A stretch of DNA of 64,000 nucleotides from Monarcha castaneiventris obscurior (GCA_026261815.1 JAMPIT010000566.1:26933001-26997000); one strand, 5' to 3'. Positions 1 through 15,140 are shown, counted from the first letter of the stretch. The notes: generated by a model from the sequence alone, not told the origin. Made by a program: numbers and translations.

Positions 1-3000
1 CACTTGAATATAAACAGGATGAGAAACAGGTGGAAGGATATCTACCTTTTCTAAAGCTATTTAATGTTCTGGACAGCAAGTGGTGCTGCTGTATGTGGAA
101 TACATAATGGTTAAAAAACAAAGAGAAATGAAATCCATATCAAGAAATTACTGTCCTCTGTCTCAGGCACGAGGCATGTCTGAAACATACTTACAGTAAT
201 ACATCTCTAGAATATTACTACAATAGTAGTATGTACACTCTTCCTATATCAAACAATTAGAAATATTAAAGAAACTCTGACAGGAAAAACAAAAATTAAT
301 TTTTTGTCTTATTTACTTAAAATTTTTGAGTTATTTACAGTTGATTTGTGAATTATTTTCTCATGTTAATCCATGACATGAAAATTTTTAAGCAGCAACA
401 GAGAGATATTAATTAAAATCATCAGATTACAGTTTCATTAGGCAGAAAACCTGATTCAATGGTGAAAATAGTAGTATTATTGTATTATTATTATTATTAT
501 TACTACATAGTTTAACAATATTTTAGTTTTAATAGTAAAATATTTTTGGCTAATTTAATATTGCAGCTTTTTCTGGTGCTTGCATAAATGATTGTTCAAG
601 ATCTGAAACAGCTCTGCCTCCTCTTCTATTGTGTTCTTACTTATGGACATAGAACATTAGATCAGGAATTACATATGTTTGTGTATATACTTGTATATAT
701 ACATATATGCACTGAGTTTTCAGAGAAACAGTTTCAGTGGCATCAAAGCAATTCTCATATAAAAATATGTCCTATTAATCATCCATGACATTTTGGTATC
801 TTGGTATTCCATAAATTTACATAGTAAGATATCAAGTTCCTACCTGAAAAAGTTGTTATAAGTCTGATATTTTTACATCTAGAAGGGAAGAAGTTTTTTT
901 TTTTTTAATTTCTGCCTGGCAAAACAATGAAGTGCATGATGTTATTCTCAGCTGTCTAAAAATGTTATTTCTTCACATACACATATGTTTTGGTCTATGT
1001 TATTTCTACACAGTAAGTTTTGGCATTTTTTTATCTAACTTTTTTTTTTCGAGTCTACCAAAAATTAAAAATTATCTGGACAATAGAACATGAAGCACAG
1101 AAAAAAGCTGTGCCCCTTATGTGTTAGTACTCTTTTCAGATCCATGTTGTCTGCTCTCTAAAACCATCATAATGAATTTTTTACCTCTGAAAGTTTGTAC
1201 AGATGGAGTCCTTTCAAAAACAATGGGGAAAGAAATGTGAATAGGATTTCAATTTTTTATGACAACTTGATTCAGAGCCATCAGGCACTGAAGGTTCAAA
1301 TGAAAACCAAAACAACAGTGAAATTCCAGGGAACATTACATCCCAATGAGGGAGAAATCTTCCTGTTTAATTTTCCATTGGGCTGGGCACTGGGTACCAG
1401 AGCAGCAGGTAGGAGAAGCTGTGTGGTACCAGCTTCCAAGCCAGAGATCATAATTGTTATGTAACTCTGAAACTTAGAAGTAGAAATGGAAAAATATTAT
1501 TGTTTTTGAACTGTGCAGAGAGATGCAGAGAAAAATGTAATACTCAGCCTGAGCAGAGAAGATTAGGACTCATTTCTGTAATGCCTGTAAATTAACCTCT
1601 AGATCTGCTCCTCTGCAGTATTTCTTTGCATGCCAAAATAGTTTCTTAACTGGAAGTTTTGCATTTTTCTTGTGTGGTGTAGAACAGGTATAGAAGAAAC
1701 TGTTCCTGAAGAATACTCCTTAAACTTCAGCTTATGGGACTTTGTCCTGAGGATGTACTCACATATTTAGCCTGCCTGTCCACATTCTAGGACTTTCCTG
1801 TGTTACCATTCTACCAAATTCTAAAAAAAAGGATGTATCCTCAAATCCTTTCATTCCACTCTTCCTGGTATTCCCCTTTAAGATTGCTTTCATGAATGGA
1901 TGCCAGGCTAGCAGGGCAAGAGGCCAAAGTGAATTCTTCAGTTAAAGTCCTTTATCTTTTAGTTATCCATCTGATAATAGCACAGAACCCTTTCTTTTCT
2001 TGGATATATCATCTTGGGTTACAATAAAAGGGAATGGTTAAAAGAGATGACTACATAAAAGCAAAAAACATAACTAATCAGGCCTGTGACAAAAAATACA
2101 AAGCTGTACAGAATTTCTGCAATGTAGATAGATTGAGCTTAATGTTAATATTCTTTCATTTCTATATGATTTCTTATATTATATTCTCAGAGAAAAAGGA
2201 TGAAATATCCCACTTTGTCGAGATGCAAGGTTTTGAACAGAGAATATCTCCCAGGCATGTTTAGGTATGTTGGTTGAATGAGCAGATAATCAAATGGAAG
2301 AAACATCTCACAAGAAAAATATAAACAGAGATGACCAAAGTTGACTGCTGAGTCTTTTCGTGAATAAATTACAGTCAAAGTGATTTTTTTACTGAGGAAG
2401 AAATCCCTAATCAGTTTTCAGTATACTAGCTTGTGCCTCATTTTATTTCCTGAATTCTGCTTGTTCCCCTTTTGAATTTGGACTATGAATCCTCCCACTG
2501 AGAAGTAAATAATGGAATTGGGGTAATGAATAGTGGAAATAACTCATGTTCAGTGTTTATTCTTATTGAATTGTTGTTGCAATATGACTGTTTTTTCCAA
2601 GTCCCTTTTTAGGAGTAAGAAAGTCAATTATCTTAGGTAAATATTGATAGTGGATATCTCCCTCTCTTTCTAAGATATTGCTAACTTGTTGCAATATAGG
2701 ATTGGTCACAAAACTCTGTTCCAAGGCAGAAAATGCCTCATTCAAAGTTATTTTGACCTTTGATGATTGTGGTGGACCTTACCTATGGCTTACTATAGAA
2801 AACTCCAAGGATGAACAGTAGCTCAGGATAGTTTTGGCCAACATTTACGTGTTAGAAGCTTATGCTTTTTCTCCAACCCATTGTCAAAATGCTGAAGGAA
2901 AAAATTTCTCTGGAATGAAATAGCAGGAAACTTGATCATGTCTCTCACTTGCTTCCTCCAGATATATTAATATTTTCTCTGTTGTTAAGGGAGAAATAGA

Positions 3001-5279
3001 ACTCAATAGTCAGCATAAAAACAGAAAACAGTTCCAGTCTCAGCAGGAAACTCCCTCTTACTCAAAGATATAAGGAAACCCATGTGTTTTGGCTCTTCCT
3101 GCCATGAGCTTAAGGACCAGCTTGGGCAGATTTTGTAATCTTTCTTAAATGATTCTTGGAAGAGATGGAGTATTGAATAAAGGCATAATTGTTATTGCAA
3201 GATCAACAAACAGTCATAGTGATAGATTACAGCAGTTTACATGACAAGGAGAGAGCTAAACTGCAATTTAAACAAATTCTTTAAACTCACTCCATAAAGG
3301 AAAAAGTGAAGAAGTGAGAGAAAACATATTACCCTAAATTGAAAGTAAAACTTATTAATTAAAGGGAAAAGGAAATTGAGTTAAAATGGAAGAGACTAAC
3401 ATAAACTGAGACAGACTTCCACATGAATAGGGTAAAATATTTTTTATGTGTTGGTCTACCTTGTTAGAAGACTGCTATTCAAAACCACACTGTGTATCTT
3501 GTAAAGGTAGCTGTCGTAATGGCTTCAGGATTAAGACTTCTCCAGTTTCTCCATTCTTATCCTTGTGAGTGGTGTGAATTTTAACAGAATGAAGATGTCT
3601 CCTCAGAAAGCACTGAGTTGTGAGTGGTTAAAATCCTCTGATCTAAGGTAGCCACAGGTCTCATCTCTTAGTGTAGTTTGTTTTTGTAGTCACATATATC
3701 TTGACTACAGATACACTACTCACTATAGATAAATTCCAAAAAATCTGAAGATAAAGAGGGCACTGATTGCCTAAAATGAGCACCTGCACCATACAGACTA
3801 CACAATTTCACTAAAAAGTTTAAGAATCAGAATAACTTTTTCTGGTGTAACTAATGTGGACTACATGATTTGTTCTGGAGATATGAAGGACTGGACAAGT
3901 GAGTAAACCTTTTGATAAAGTATTCTGTAGTAATGGTACCTCCACTGTTTCTCATTTTCAGATTGATTTGAAAACTTAAATATAGTCACTGTTTGATGAC
4001 AGATGTAAATAATGCTATTTATTATTTTTACTGGGGTTTTTGTTTGCTTGCTTGTTGTTTTGGTTTTAGCCTCTGGCTCCCAAACAGGTCTGTGAGATGC
4101 TGAGGACTCTCAGGGCCAGTCTGACAGCTGAAGGACAGGCCTCTTTAATAAATGGCGAAGAAATGTTATAGATCAATTCTAAGCACTGTTATTCTGTCTG
4201 ACTTTATTTTGAGTTGTGCCTCATCTTTCTTTTGAGACTTTACATTTCACGTGGGTTTGCATAATTACATTTTTTTCTCATACCACATTTTTATGTTCTA
4301 GTAGGACTTTCAGCTAGCACATAACCCAGGAGGGTAGGTGCTATATGGTAGGTGTAGTGCTATAAATATTAACACCTGCATTAAAGTTCCCTGAGGGATT
4401 TGTTTTGACAGACAAAATTTTTTTTCAGAAATATGGCTTTCATGAATTATTTTAAACTGTTGTTTATAATCAAGTCACTTCAGCACTGCTTTCTAAACTA
4501 ACAATGGATTGCAATGAAAGTTCATTTAAGGTCACCTGTTATACAAAGTCAATCCTAAACACCAAAGTCTTTGAAAAATGTTGTAGGTGCACAATCCTGT
4601 GTAACAAATTCCAGTTCTGTCTTGTTTTATGTACCTGTCTAAACCAATTACTTGGTGTAAAAGGTCATCAGCAAAAGAAGCCTTTACTGGTGATTTTTGT
4701 CATGTTTGCTTTAGGTTTATATATAAACATGAGTGTTGAGAGGGAAAACCTCATACTTCACCTTCTAACTTTCAGGTTCAATGTGATTTATAAAACTTAA
4801 CGTGGATTTATTTTTGCCTTGCAACTGCAATTTAACTTGAACAACAGTCATATAAATAGAGAAAATGCTCAAGGTCTGAATTCCAGACACCGTGTATCTA
4901 GAATGATGCAGAGATGCTTCTGAGATGCAGGGATTCTTGTGTCAAGCGTTGACACAGGCTAGATGCCAGGTGTTCACCAAGCCATTCTATTACTTCCCTT
5001 TCTCAGCAGGATGCAGTGTGGGAGAAAATAAGATGGAAAAACTTCATGGTTTAGGATAAAGGCAGTGTAATAAAGCAAAAGCAAGGGTTCTGTGCATGGA
5101 AACAAACAAAAACAAATATTTTATTCTCTATTTCCCATCAGCAAGTGATGTCTGGCTACTCCCCTGGAAGCAAGGTTCAGCACCCATAGCATTTGCTCCT
5201 GAAGACAAACATCAGAATTTCTGGAGAACCTGAGCATCTCATTTTGCTTTGTAACTGTCCTGGGTGCAGGGATAGTGAT
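1..5279. other. AT-rich DNA without recognised genes
   Basis: Only short ORFs with no recognisable domain. There is a small (TTA)n microsatellite near 476-505 and several poly-T and poly-A runs. A 60-codon minus-strand ORF at 2563-2745 looks protein-like in composition but matches no family I know. I see no repeat family, RNA gene or promoter here that I can support. Confidence 0.5.
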
Positions 5280-5830
5280 GGAGTCTTAGTGCTGGTTATT
5301 CCATACTGCACACATCACCGTGGAGAGCAGGGAGCAGCTTTCAGCAGGGAATGCTGAGGCGTCAGAAGCAGAACATTTTTCTTGCCCAGGCGTGGAAGAG
5401 AGTGGTTTCGTCCCCTTTACCAGCCGTGGAGGGGTCCCTTTCCTTTTGCCGGGCTCTCTCGGGAGTGGGAGTGACCCCACAAGTCCCCAGATCCCCACTG
5501 CAGGGGAGCTGTTTCTGTGTCCCCAGGCACCACCTGGGATCGCCGCCGATGGGGAGAGCGCCTGCCGGGTGGCGTGGAGCAAGCAGCCTGGCAGCAAAAC
5601 TCCTTGCAGACAAAATAGCTTTCCAGGTTTTGCTTTGCCCCTGTTTTCCACGGTTTCCTGGCTAGGGGAGGGTGTTAAACGATGGAAACTCATTTGCAAC
5701 ATTGCTTCCTTGGTCATGTTTTCCTTCCATTGTTCTCTGGAGCCGCATGGTGCAGTGAGGGAACCCCCTGCCATTTCATCTTTGTTCCCAGGGGAACCTG
5801 TGGCACAGCCGTAGTGAATACCCTTTTCTA
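5280..5830. other. Isolated GC- and CpG-rich patch
   Basis: About 550 bp of clearly higher GC content than its surroundings, with CpGs concentrated at about 5390-5580. Both strands are open over long stretches: a 190-codon ORF on minus (5286-5858) and a 164-codon ORF on plus (5320-5814). Neither translation shows a recognisable domain, and open frames on both strands are expected in GC-rich DNA with few stop codons. It could be a small CpG island, a piece of a mobile element or an old retrocopy. I found no terminal repeats, target duplication or poly(A) tail. Confidence 0.35.
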
Positions 5831-8800
5831 TGGGTAAACCATCCTCTCCGTTGTTCAATCTTTTATTAATGTTGTTGTGTCTATTTACAATTTCTTCAGT
5901 AAATTAAGATTTCAGTAAAGTAAGACTCCAACTTAATTTCTCCTAGTGTTTTTTCCTCTACTATCGAAATGGGGCGATTTGAGTGGATTTAATTTTCCTT
6001 CTGAGTTTTAAAAGGAGCACAACATTACCAAATATTTTTATTAAGTTTTATGTAAGTTGTTTTTAGTCTGTAATTTACTTGCTTTATACTTGCCCAGAAC
6101 TTCATACAGCTTTCAGGGGGGAAAAAAACCAACAACATGCATATGATAAAATAGCTATGCCTTGCTTTCAAATAATGCAGAAATAAAATCAACACCACCA
6201 TTAACACTAGAAGTAGAGAAAAGATTGCGCATTTCAAAATTCCCCTTACATACACTCACTCTAACTGATTTTTTACCTCATTTCCAAGGAGACAGAGATA
6301 AAGGAGGTAAAGGAGATAAAGGACCTCTCTGTAAACCTCATCTCCTGGTTTCCTACCTGCCATGGTCAACTGCATGATTTGGGCCTGGGGTGCACTACCA
6401 TAACTTCTTTTCAAGTTTTTGGGAAAAAAAAAAAAACAAACAAAGAAGATGTGGTGTTGTGCAGTGTTTAATAACTATGCCTGCCTTTTCAGCTCCAGTC
6501 TGTTTCTGTATTCCTACCCTTGTCACATAAGTCCCTGTCAGACAATTGGCCTGACACAAGACTATTGGGGAGGGCACAAAGCAGGGAGGAGAAGATGAAC
6601 ACTACCTCAGGCACATCAAGGCTGTCCTTGAACAGGATGCAGAGAAGTTTGGTCGATGCCCACAACATTCATAAATATCAGCTCAAGAGATTTGAACATC
6701 ATGGTGTACAGAAAAGCTAATTTATGTTTTCTTCTTCCTTGGAGGCCTGTGGCTGTGGGTAAATTTTGTGTGAGGCAGACTAGTTTTACAGATGACTGTA
6801 TTCAGAGCAAAACTCTCTGAAGCATTTCTATAATGGCTTTACTTTGTAAAACGTGGAATTTTTCAACAGAATTTTGCAGTATAAAGATTTTATTGCTGTG
6901 GGTTTGGTATGAACTATATAACTCACAGCTTCACTATTCATTTATTGATACTGATTTCTTTATGTACACAGCCTAGGAAATGTTTGGGGTTGAAAGATTC
7001 CTTAAAGCCAAATGCTGTGAACTTTATTTTATCATATAAATCACAAAGGTACCCAGTGAAGCAAAAGTTACAGAAGATTTACCTTTTGGAGGGGTCTGAC
7101 CAGTGCAGAACTGCTTCATGACAAACAGCTTGCAATAAAGGGTTCAGTTTCAAAGAAGAAACAACAAAAAGATCAAGGGGAGATTGCACAGCAGAGATGA
7201 AAGAGAAGACTATCTTTATGATGTATCCCATGTATCTGGGAACTGTATATAAATCTCTCTATATATGTACTTTTTAGACAAGTAGGGTAAATATTTGTCT
7301 CCTGCTTGCAGTCATTTTGGTTTATACATATTTTTTTAATATATATGTACAGGTGTAGGAGGCATGGAGTGTTCCAATCCAGCGCATTATTTACAAGGGA
7401 TCCTTGCCCTCCAGGGCAGCAGCTGGGGGCTGGCAAGGTAGTGCAGGGCATTGGAAATAGTATGAAATACAGATGAGGCAACTGGAGTTGAAACATCTAT
7501 CTCCACTGACAAGAATTTGAGGAGAGGCAGCTAGTTCACATACACATTGTTTTGTGCTTTCACCTTAAAGCACAGTTAGAATTCTTAGTCTAGATTTGGG
7601 ATTCTATCATAACTGCAGATGGAATCTGGTGATGGTGGTGTCAGTTTATTTTGATTTATGCTAAGTTCCCTATACTGTTAAAATTAGCCAACATTAATCA
7701 GGATATTTCAGCAACATCACAGCTTGGACCCAGGGGTTGCATTACATCATGAAATTAGTAGAATCTTTGTAGTGGGAATTCTCAGTGCTCATGCACCCAA
7801 AATTATGATTAAACACTGTATTACCACAAAACTCTCAACAGCTACATTTTATATGGGACATTAGAATATCCTTTTATTTTTTATGTAATCTTGAATGATA
7901 TCCAGACACAAACACTGAAGACATATAGAACTGCTTCTTGTACTTACATATGCCAGTAACAAGAATCATGCACCATTTAAAATGTTGACTCCTTGCTCCC
8001 CGGCATAAAACTGATTAACAGCATGGGCTTTATTTTACACAGGAAATTTAATCAAAGCTTGTGCAAAGTATTGCATTGTAAAACTGTGCTTTAAAGGCTA
8101 ATTGTGAACTTAGCAAGGTTGGAATGGCAATGACAAAACCAGAAATGCTCACTAAGGTTGCTGACTTTCTAGAAAATTTAGTCTGTAATATTTCTCAGTG
8201 GCGAGTGGAATACATGCAGTGTTGTCTTTTCTTTTTTTCCATAGGTTTGGAATAAACAGCAGTGAAGCAGAACACAAGCCTTTTCGACATTCTTCTTCTC
8301 TGCTCCTCATTTATTCACCTTAAACATGGAAAATGCTTGACAGTACAACTTGGTCATTGTCAATATGATGATCGGATGAAGCATAACTCCGCAAAAATGG
8401 ATCAAAACTCTTATCTTGGAATGTAAAATTAGACTCACACCAGTTGTCACTGAAGATTCTTATAGTTTGAAACATGAAATGGTATCCAAAGTGTATTCCA
8501 GGAAGTTTAATTTCAGATTTTATTTTTATTGAAGCTTCCACCTTATTCCTGTAGGAATATATCTCAAAGGAGTTATCCCAAGCCACTTAGCATTTTTCTC
8601 ACTTCATGTATTGTCCTTGTCCTATTTTATTTCATACTGTTCAGATATTAATTATAAATTTAATAATTATCTCATGGAATTTTCTACCATGATGCCACTA
8701 TGGAATTTCACAGCTTCATAGCCATTTACTAAAGTTCCTTTCACAATGAATATGGGAATAGAATTAATGAATAATAAAGACTCAAAAATATTAGCACTAA

Positions 8801-11800
8801 AGCTGTTCAGTGAGCTCAAATGTCTATGTTCTGATTTTTAGATTATTCTTTTGGCACTTTCCCTTCCCAAAGTTCCCTACTAAATGGCAGTTGTTGCTAC
8901 TAAGCATTCAGCATGCCTGCTAATTTGATTCTCAGTTCTCAGTGGTATTCAGAACATGGAAAATATAAAGTTAGTGTGCATCTGAGAAAATGTTCATTTA
9001 CATGATTTGCCTGTCATCACAGAGACAGACCTGAACTCAAAGCACCAGACTGCTGATTATCTGCATTATTTGGGCAAAGATCCTTTTCCCTTCTGCCATT
9101 CCTAGCTCATTCACTGCACAAAATCCAAATTCTACAGCAGTCGAGACAAAGATCCTAGTTTATTTCACAGTTTTGGTATTCTGACAAATACTTTGTGCAC
9201 TTACAGAGGCACAATCTGTGTAAAAACACCAAGTGACAACGTAATTAAAGACTTAATCTGAGTGCTTATACAAAACATGTTAAATTAGATTATCATCCCT
9301 TGTTACCAGTATGAATGGGTTTAAACTACAGTCTATGCTTTCGTATTCACTGATTGGATGACATCAAATGTCATGAAACAGAAAATTACAGCCTGCAGTG
9401 CTAAAGTTTGGCCAAATTACAGTGAGATGTAATTTATTATACTAAATTAAAGACCAAAATCACCACTTAAAATATTAGAGATTTTCCAAGAACACAAAAT
9501 AAAAGAATTTTTTCCCACATTTTTTCCCTCCTCAAATAAAATCTGATCCTATACATCTACTGTTCTCAGATTTAAAATTGGGAAGTTGTTTCGTCTCTCT
9601 ACCTGTGGAAACCACTATTCACTTTTCATTTGGGTGTTGTCCTCTTTGGTTTCTGGTTTTGCCTAGCAATCTTTTTCTTATCTCAATTCTTTGAGATTTT
9701 TTTCATGGACTACTTTGTGCAGGGATCTGAATTGGAAGGTTCCTATGGTGGTGTGTATCTCATGGAAGGAACATAGTTGGGATCAATGAATTGATGTCAT
9801 TTTATGACTCAGAAGTTGAGGTCAGGGGGGTGTTTAACTAGAAAATAAGGTGTTGTACTTATCTTCTTAAGTGCTTTCACATATTCTAAAAAAATACTAA
9901 GGCAAATTGTTTTTGAAATGTAACTAAGTTGCTAAACCTTGATTGTGGTATTATTCAAATGTACATGCTAAAGAAAAGAATAATCTCCTTTTTTAAGGTG
10001 CATCATCTCAAATTAAACAAGGTGAAAGATTAAATAGCTCTATCTGGAGATATACGTGCATGCATGTATGTATTTAATTGAAATACAATCCCATTGATGG
10101 ACAAACATATATAAGAATATTAAGGAATACACTGACTTCAAAGCCATTAAGATAGGTTACAGCATAGCTATCATATGCTTTATAGCCAAACGTCTGTAAT
10201 GATACTGTTGGTAAATCTGCATATGCTTAATCCATGATTAACAATTAATGATTTCATTGTTCTATTTCTTGCCCAGCTAGATCTACCTAGTTCTTTTTGT
10301 TTGTTTTCATTTACTCTATATTGTTTCTTTTTCCTCTTCCTTTAATTAAGAATCTATAAGTAAATTCTGTTGACTTAATAAAAAAACCACTTCTTCTATA
10401 ATTGGTTACGAATTACAAATAATTAATTTAAATAAAGTTTCTAATACCAACAAAAGCAAAATGAAATTACCATCACTGTAGATACCACTTCCTAAGGAGT
10501 ATTCGGCCATGAATCTCATCCAGTTTCATTGGGATGAGTTAATAGAAGAAACATTTCTAGGTCTTTTTGTCTGACAGTTTCCTTAATAGTCAGAATTCTT
10601 GAGGATGAAATATATAAATTTAAAATACTCAGAGTATTATTTGATGTTGAAAAAAAACCCCATATGCTTATTCACCACTGATCACTGGCTTTTTGCTACT
10701 GCTGTCTCCCTTTTTTAAACTGGTTCCTTCCAACTTCACAGAAATACATTCCATATGAGGTCTGTCTCACAATTCCTTTATTTTGTTAGTTGTAAGAAAG
10801 CAGCATTTGACTTGTGCATTTTACTGGAATTTACATGGTATAGCACTAGTCTTCTCATCAAAAGAACAAACTTCTCTCTTTGTTACAATTTAAAAGTACA
10901 GAGGTCTCTTATTTCACAAAACTTCTGTACTTCCATTGAGCTGTTCTCACTTTCAGGTCCATGGATGTCTTCTTTGATTTCTACTCTCTGAATTGCTTAG
11001 AAGGCATAGAGATAGTAAAATTGGGGTCAATTTTTCTTTATCCAAATGAACGGTGAAATGTTTTGTACATGATGCTTGAGGGGAAGTGTCCATTTTTATC
11101 TGTTATTTTCTAGAAAAAAAGTTATAGTCATGGAAAAAAAAAACCAAACCCAAACAAAAAACAACTGATTAATGTCTCCCACTGCAGTTCTGACCTGCAG
11201 GTACCTGCTGAAGACCAACAAAATCTTGTCTATTGCTCTACAAACTCACTTTACAGGAAGATCTGCTGTGGCAGTAAGGAAAGAATTGTCCTTTAAAAGA
11301 AAGAAGAAATAAAAGCTTTAGTTTAGTGAGAAACTGACAGTGTACACTATATTTCTCTGCTCTCTTGTATTAATAACAAATGTCCACACATATTGGCAAT
11401 TTGTTGTTACCTGGTCATAGGAAAAAGAGTTATTATTCGTAGGAAGCACTGTTATTACTTAAGTCAATATATCAACCTGGAAAAACGAAACACGAAGAAA
11501 AGCGCATGGCCCAGCATTTATCCATTGCATAGGGTATCATTATGCATCATCAGATATTTAATATGCTTTGATGGAAATACAAGGGAGTCCTGTGGAAAGA
11601 CAGGTTTATATTTTGCTGGTAGTTTATGGTTTCAAGTTTGAATCTCATTGACCTTTTCCACTTGCATATATTTTTGTGATTTTATCTAAGTTTTATGATT
11701 TTTTAATCACTCCTAGGGTGGTTAGAAATAAAGAGTAATTTTGTAGCGGTTTTATATTTTTAAATTTTGTTTGACAGTGTTTTTTCCACTGCACTCCAAA

Positions 11801-14800
11801 AGACAATATATTTTATAATAGTCACTGTATGCTGTCAAACATGTAAGTTTTTAAGGGGAGGTGGTTTCCTGAGGTATGACAATAACAAACTGTGAGTAGA
11901 AGTGATCTGAATATAATAGGACAACTCTTGATTCATCAGTCTTTGCCAAACATTATCTCACTCTTTTTCCTTTAAGGGGAGTTATGTTTTTCTTGACAAA
12001 AATAGCAGGAAAATACTAGATCCTTCTCTATGTGTTATTAGCACTTTCTGTGTGTGTCTACTTCTGTCTGTTCCCACGTCTCTCCTTCCTGTGCCCTCCC
12101 GCCCCATACCAACAGAGATATATATCTTTAATGAGATTTTTTTCAGATTCTACACCTGCTGTAGGAAGAAGTCCAAAATACCTACAGAAAGTAACTTAGA
12201 AGGAAAACCAATTTTATGTAAAAGAGAGGCTTTTGGTTTATTTGAGTACATATAAAGACAGCAGGGGGGAAAAAGGAAAAAAAGAAGAAAGCAGATTCCA
12301 ATAGTGCATACAGAACAGTGCATTTCCCAATAGTTTGCTAACCCAGTCCCTTCTAGCTATTGATATTCCTACACTACCTGCTGGAGCATGATGAACAGAA
12401 AGGTATGCTGTCTGTGAGCAAGGTTACTGAAGAACCCTGAGTAACAGCTCTTCACCAGCACAAAAACTTAATCGAGTCTCCGTAGAAAAGTGGTTATTGG
12501 CCCAAAAAGCTTCTTGACCTGCTTTTAAAGGTGTTGCATTATATGGTCAGATTTTATCAAAAACCTGCACATATTTTCAGTTCTGCTGGCAAGACCTCAG
12601 GTTTACATGATCGGTACCTGCAAAACTTGCCTGAACACTAATTATATTGCTTCTACTAGAATAGAATTATTATAATAGAATTACATTGTTTCTACTGTGC
12701 TCTGTGAAACCTTTTCAGAAATTGAGCTGGATGGAGATTTTCCCTTTAGTTAGGATAATGAGAGACTCAGAAATGTTTTCTGTTTCTCTTTTAAATAAAG
12801 AAGGAGGAGAGCTGAACAGAGAAGCCCGCACTCAGAAATGCTGAGTGGAATATGTACTTCCTTTTGTCTAATAGTCTCTCACGTTCCTAAGATGATTTGT
12901 AATGCAATAAAATCAAGAAGCAACTTCACAGTTTTAAGAAATACAGTGCATTAAGGGATTTTTTTCTAAGGCCAGTGGACTAAATATAACATCAATGCAT
13001 TCGAGTTTTATTGGCAAAGAGTCATATCCAGTTGAATGAAAGATGCACAATTAAATGAAGCTGTTAACTTCTGAGATTAACTAATTGTAAAGATGTGCTC
13101 AGAATTTCTTTGGAGAGAGAAGATAAAAGAAGAAACTGGAAAGCATAGAAAGAAACTAAAAACCTGATAGATTTTTGAGCAACAATTTTATTTAAACAAA
13201 AGGCTGCTGCTCTTCTTAAGAGATGATAAAATGGGAGAAAACCTTTAAAGAAGTGAGAAGACTGACTTAAAAAAAAAAAAAGACTGAGCCACAAGAGCAG
13301 CAGTGTGGTTATTACCCTTTAAGAGCAGTCAAAAATTATATGGACTTCAACAGCCTTGTAAGGCCCAAAAAAACTTTGTTGATGAGGCTTTTAAAAGGGC
13401 TTACAGTTGTACATGTACTCTAGGTTAGATACACAATGAGATATTCAAGAGGTCAAAACAACAAAAAAGACTATACTGGCAAATCAAAGAACTTTGGCAG
13501 AAGGTTTAGAGCAGCAGTCAATCAACATAAAAAACTTCTCAGCAGATTAACTTAGTCCATTCAATTTAGCAAACTCTAAGTTTGTTTTATTTAAAGATAT
13601 TCAATAATTCCAAGAAGAGGGAATTAGAAGAGAAAGAAAAAGAAGAGAGAAAGACAGAAAGGGTACAGAAAAAGACATATATAGCTACCAGCTCCTGGAT
13701 TCCAGTGATATGCAACAGACAGAAATTCCAAGAGGAGACACAGTCAAGATGTGTGGTAGACTTAAATATCCCTTGGCATTCCTGGGCCCTTTCCCCAGCT
13801 GGGACTTGTGGTAATTTGGCCACTCAGGAGCTGGGTTAGGGGTTCAAGGCAGGTGTGGAGCATTGCCTCCAGTGTGCCAGTAATTGGCAGCCACTGCTAG
13901 GCTGGAACATAGGCTCTAGGGGCTGGAGGATGTGGGGCAGTTCACTGCCTTGCCAGGGCAAGGTTCAACCTGCCCCTTCCCCCCACCCCAAAGTGTCTGG
14001 AGACATCAATCCTTTCCAGTCTCAGTCTCTCACAAGTGTGGCTCATGATATAGCCTCATACATTAGATGAGTGTTTTGTTATAGCATTTTATAATTTCAT
14101 TCTTAAAACTATAACCCAGTATTCTCCTAATATCACCATCTTGTACAGTAAGAAGATTGAGATTTTTCCACCTCTAAAAGCATACACTGAAAAATTCAAC
14201 ACTTTCTTTCTTATTACCTGAAGAAAAGGCATTGACTGTTTTGTCCATGAAAGCTGATGATGATTTCATTACGTAAAAATAAAATCTTCATACCTCATTA
14301 ATCATTCACATTTCAGAAGGAAACATACTATAGCAGCCAACTTTCAGAGGTGAGGTTATACCATCCAGCATGTCTGACACCAGAGTTTAAAGGCTGTGTA
14401 GTAGACAGTTTTCATAAATATCCTGATTCACCAAGACAAAACAATTTTATTCACAAGTTAATAGCTCCCTGCTACTTCCTATGCATCTTTCTTCAGAGGG
14501 GTGGGACACTCAGATTCAGTAATCTGAGCTATCCTCAGTTTTCAAGAAAATTAAACTCTTTGGCTGGAAATAAAAAATTATGCAAGCTTTTGAGTCTTTA
14601 GATTTTGACTGGCTGTGTGCAGCACTCTGCTTGTAAAGAAAAAAATTCTGTGCTGAAGGATGGAAGTGGAGGTTCAGATCAAATCCTCACTGGGATAAAA
14701 ATCTGCTGTATTCTACAATTGTTAAGGGCTCTACTTCCTTACTGTTAGTAGTTGTTGTAAAACTAGTGGTTGCTCGTTATTTTCCTTTTGATAACAGTCT

Positions 14801-14955
14801 TAACATACTTCTCTGATCATTGTGATCATACATCTGCATTTCAATTTACCTGAATTATACACGATACTTCATTGTATTTTCTGATTAAGTCATTCATGTT
14901 CTCTCCGCACAAGGATTCAACCACTTCTCAGATATACTGAATAATAATAACAATG
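5831..14955. other. AT-rich DNA without recognised genes
   Basis: No gene or repeat family recognised. All ORFs are under about 110 codons and without motifs. A slightly GC-richer piece at 13780-14060 has no identifiable content. There are short homopolymer runs but nothing structured enough to annotate. Confidence 0.45.
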
Positions 14956-14959
14956 ACTA

Positions 14960-14998
<39 letters not shown>

Positions 14999-15140
14999 AT
15001 TTTGAATAGTATTCACTGTTTTGAACAGCCTGGCAACTTTTGTTCCTCTGCAGAACTACTACTACTACTACTACTACTACTAATTTTGAATAGTATTCAC
15101 TGTTTTGAACAGCCTGGCAACTTTTTGTTCCTCTGCAGAG
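14956..15140 (+). repeat. Tandem duplication with (ACT)n tract
   Basis: Two near-identical units, each an (ACT)n trinucleotide tract followed by about 60 bp of the same unique sequence (starting AATTTTGAATAGTATTC and ending CTCTGCAG). The first unit has the longer ACT tract. The second copy differs by one T in a T-run. On the minus strand the ACT tracts read as runs of valine codons, which explains the poly-valine ORF there; it is not a gene. Confidence 0.85.

Noticed and set aside
2563..2745. 60-codon minus ORF with protein-like composition
   Set aside because: Too short, no splice context, start signal or known domain to support a gene.
7173..7496. 107-codon minus ORF
   Set aside because: No domain, unremarkable composition, overlaps low-complexity AT sequence.
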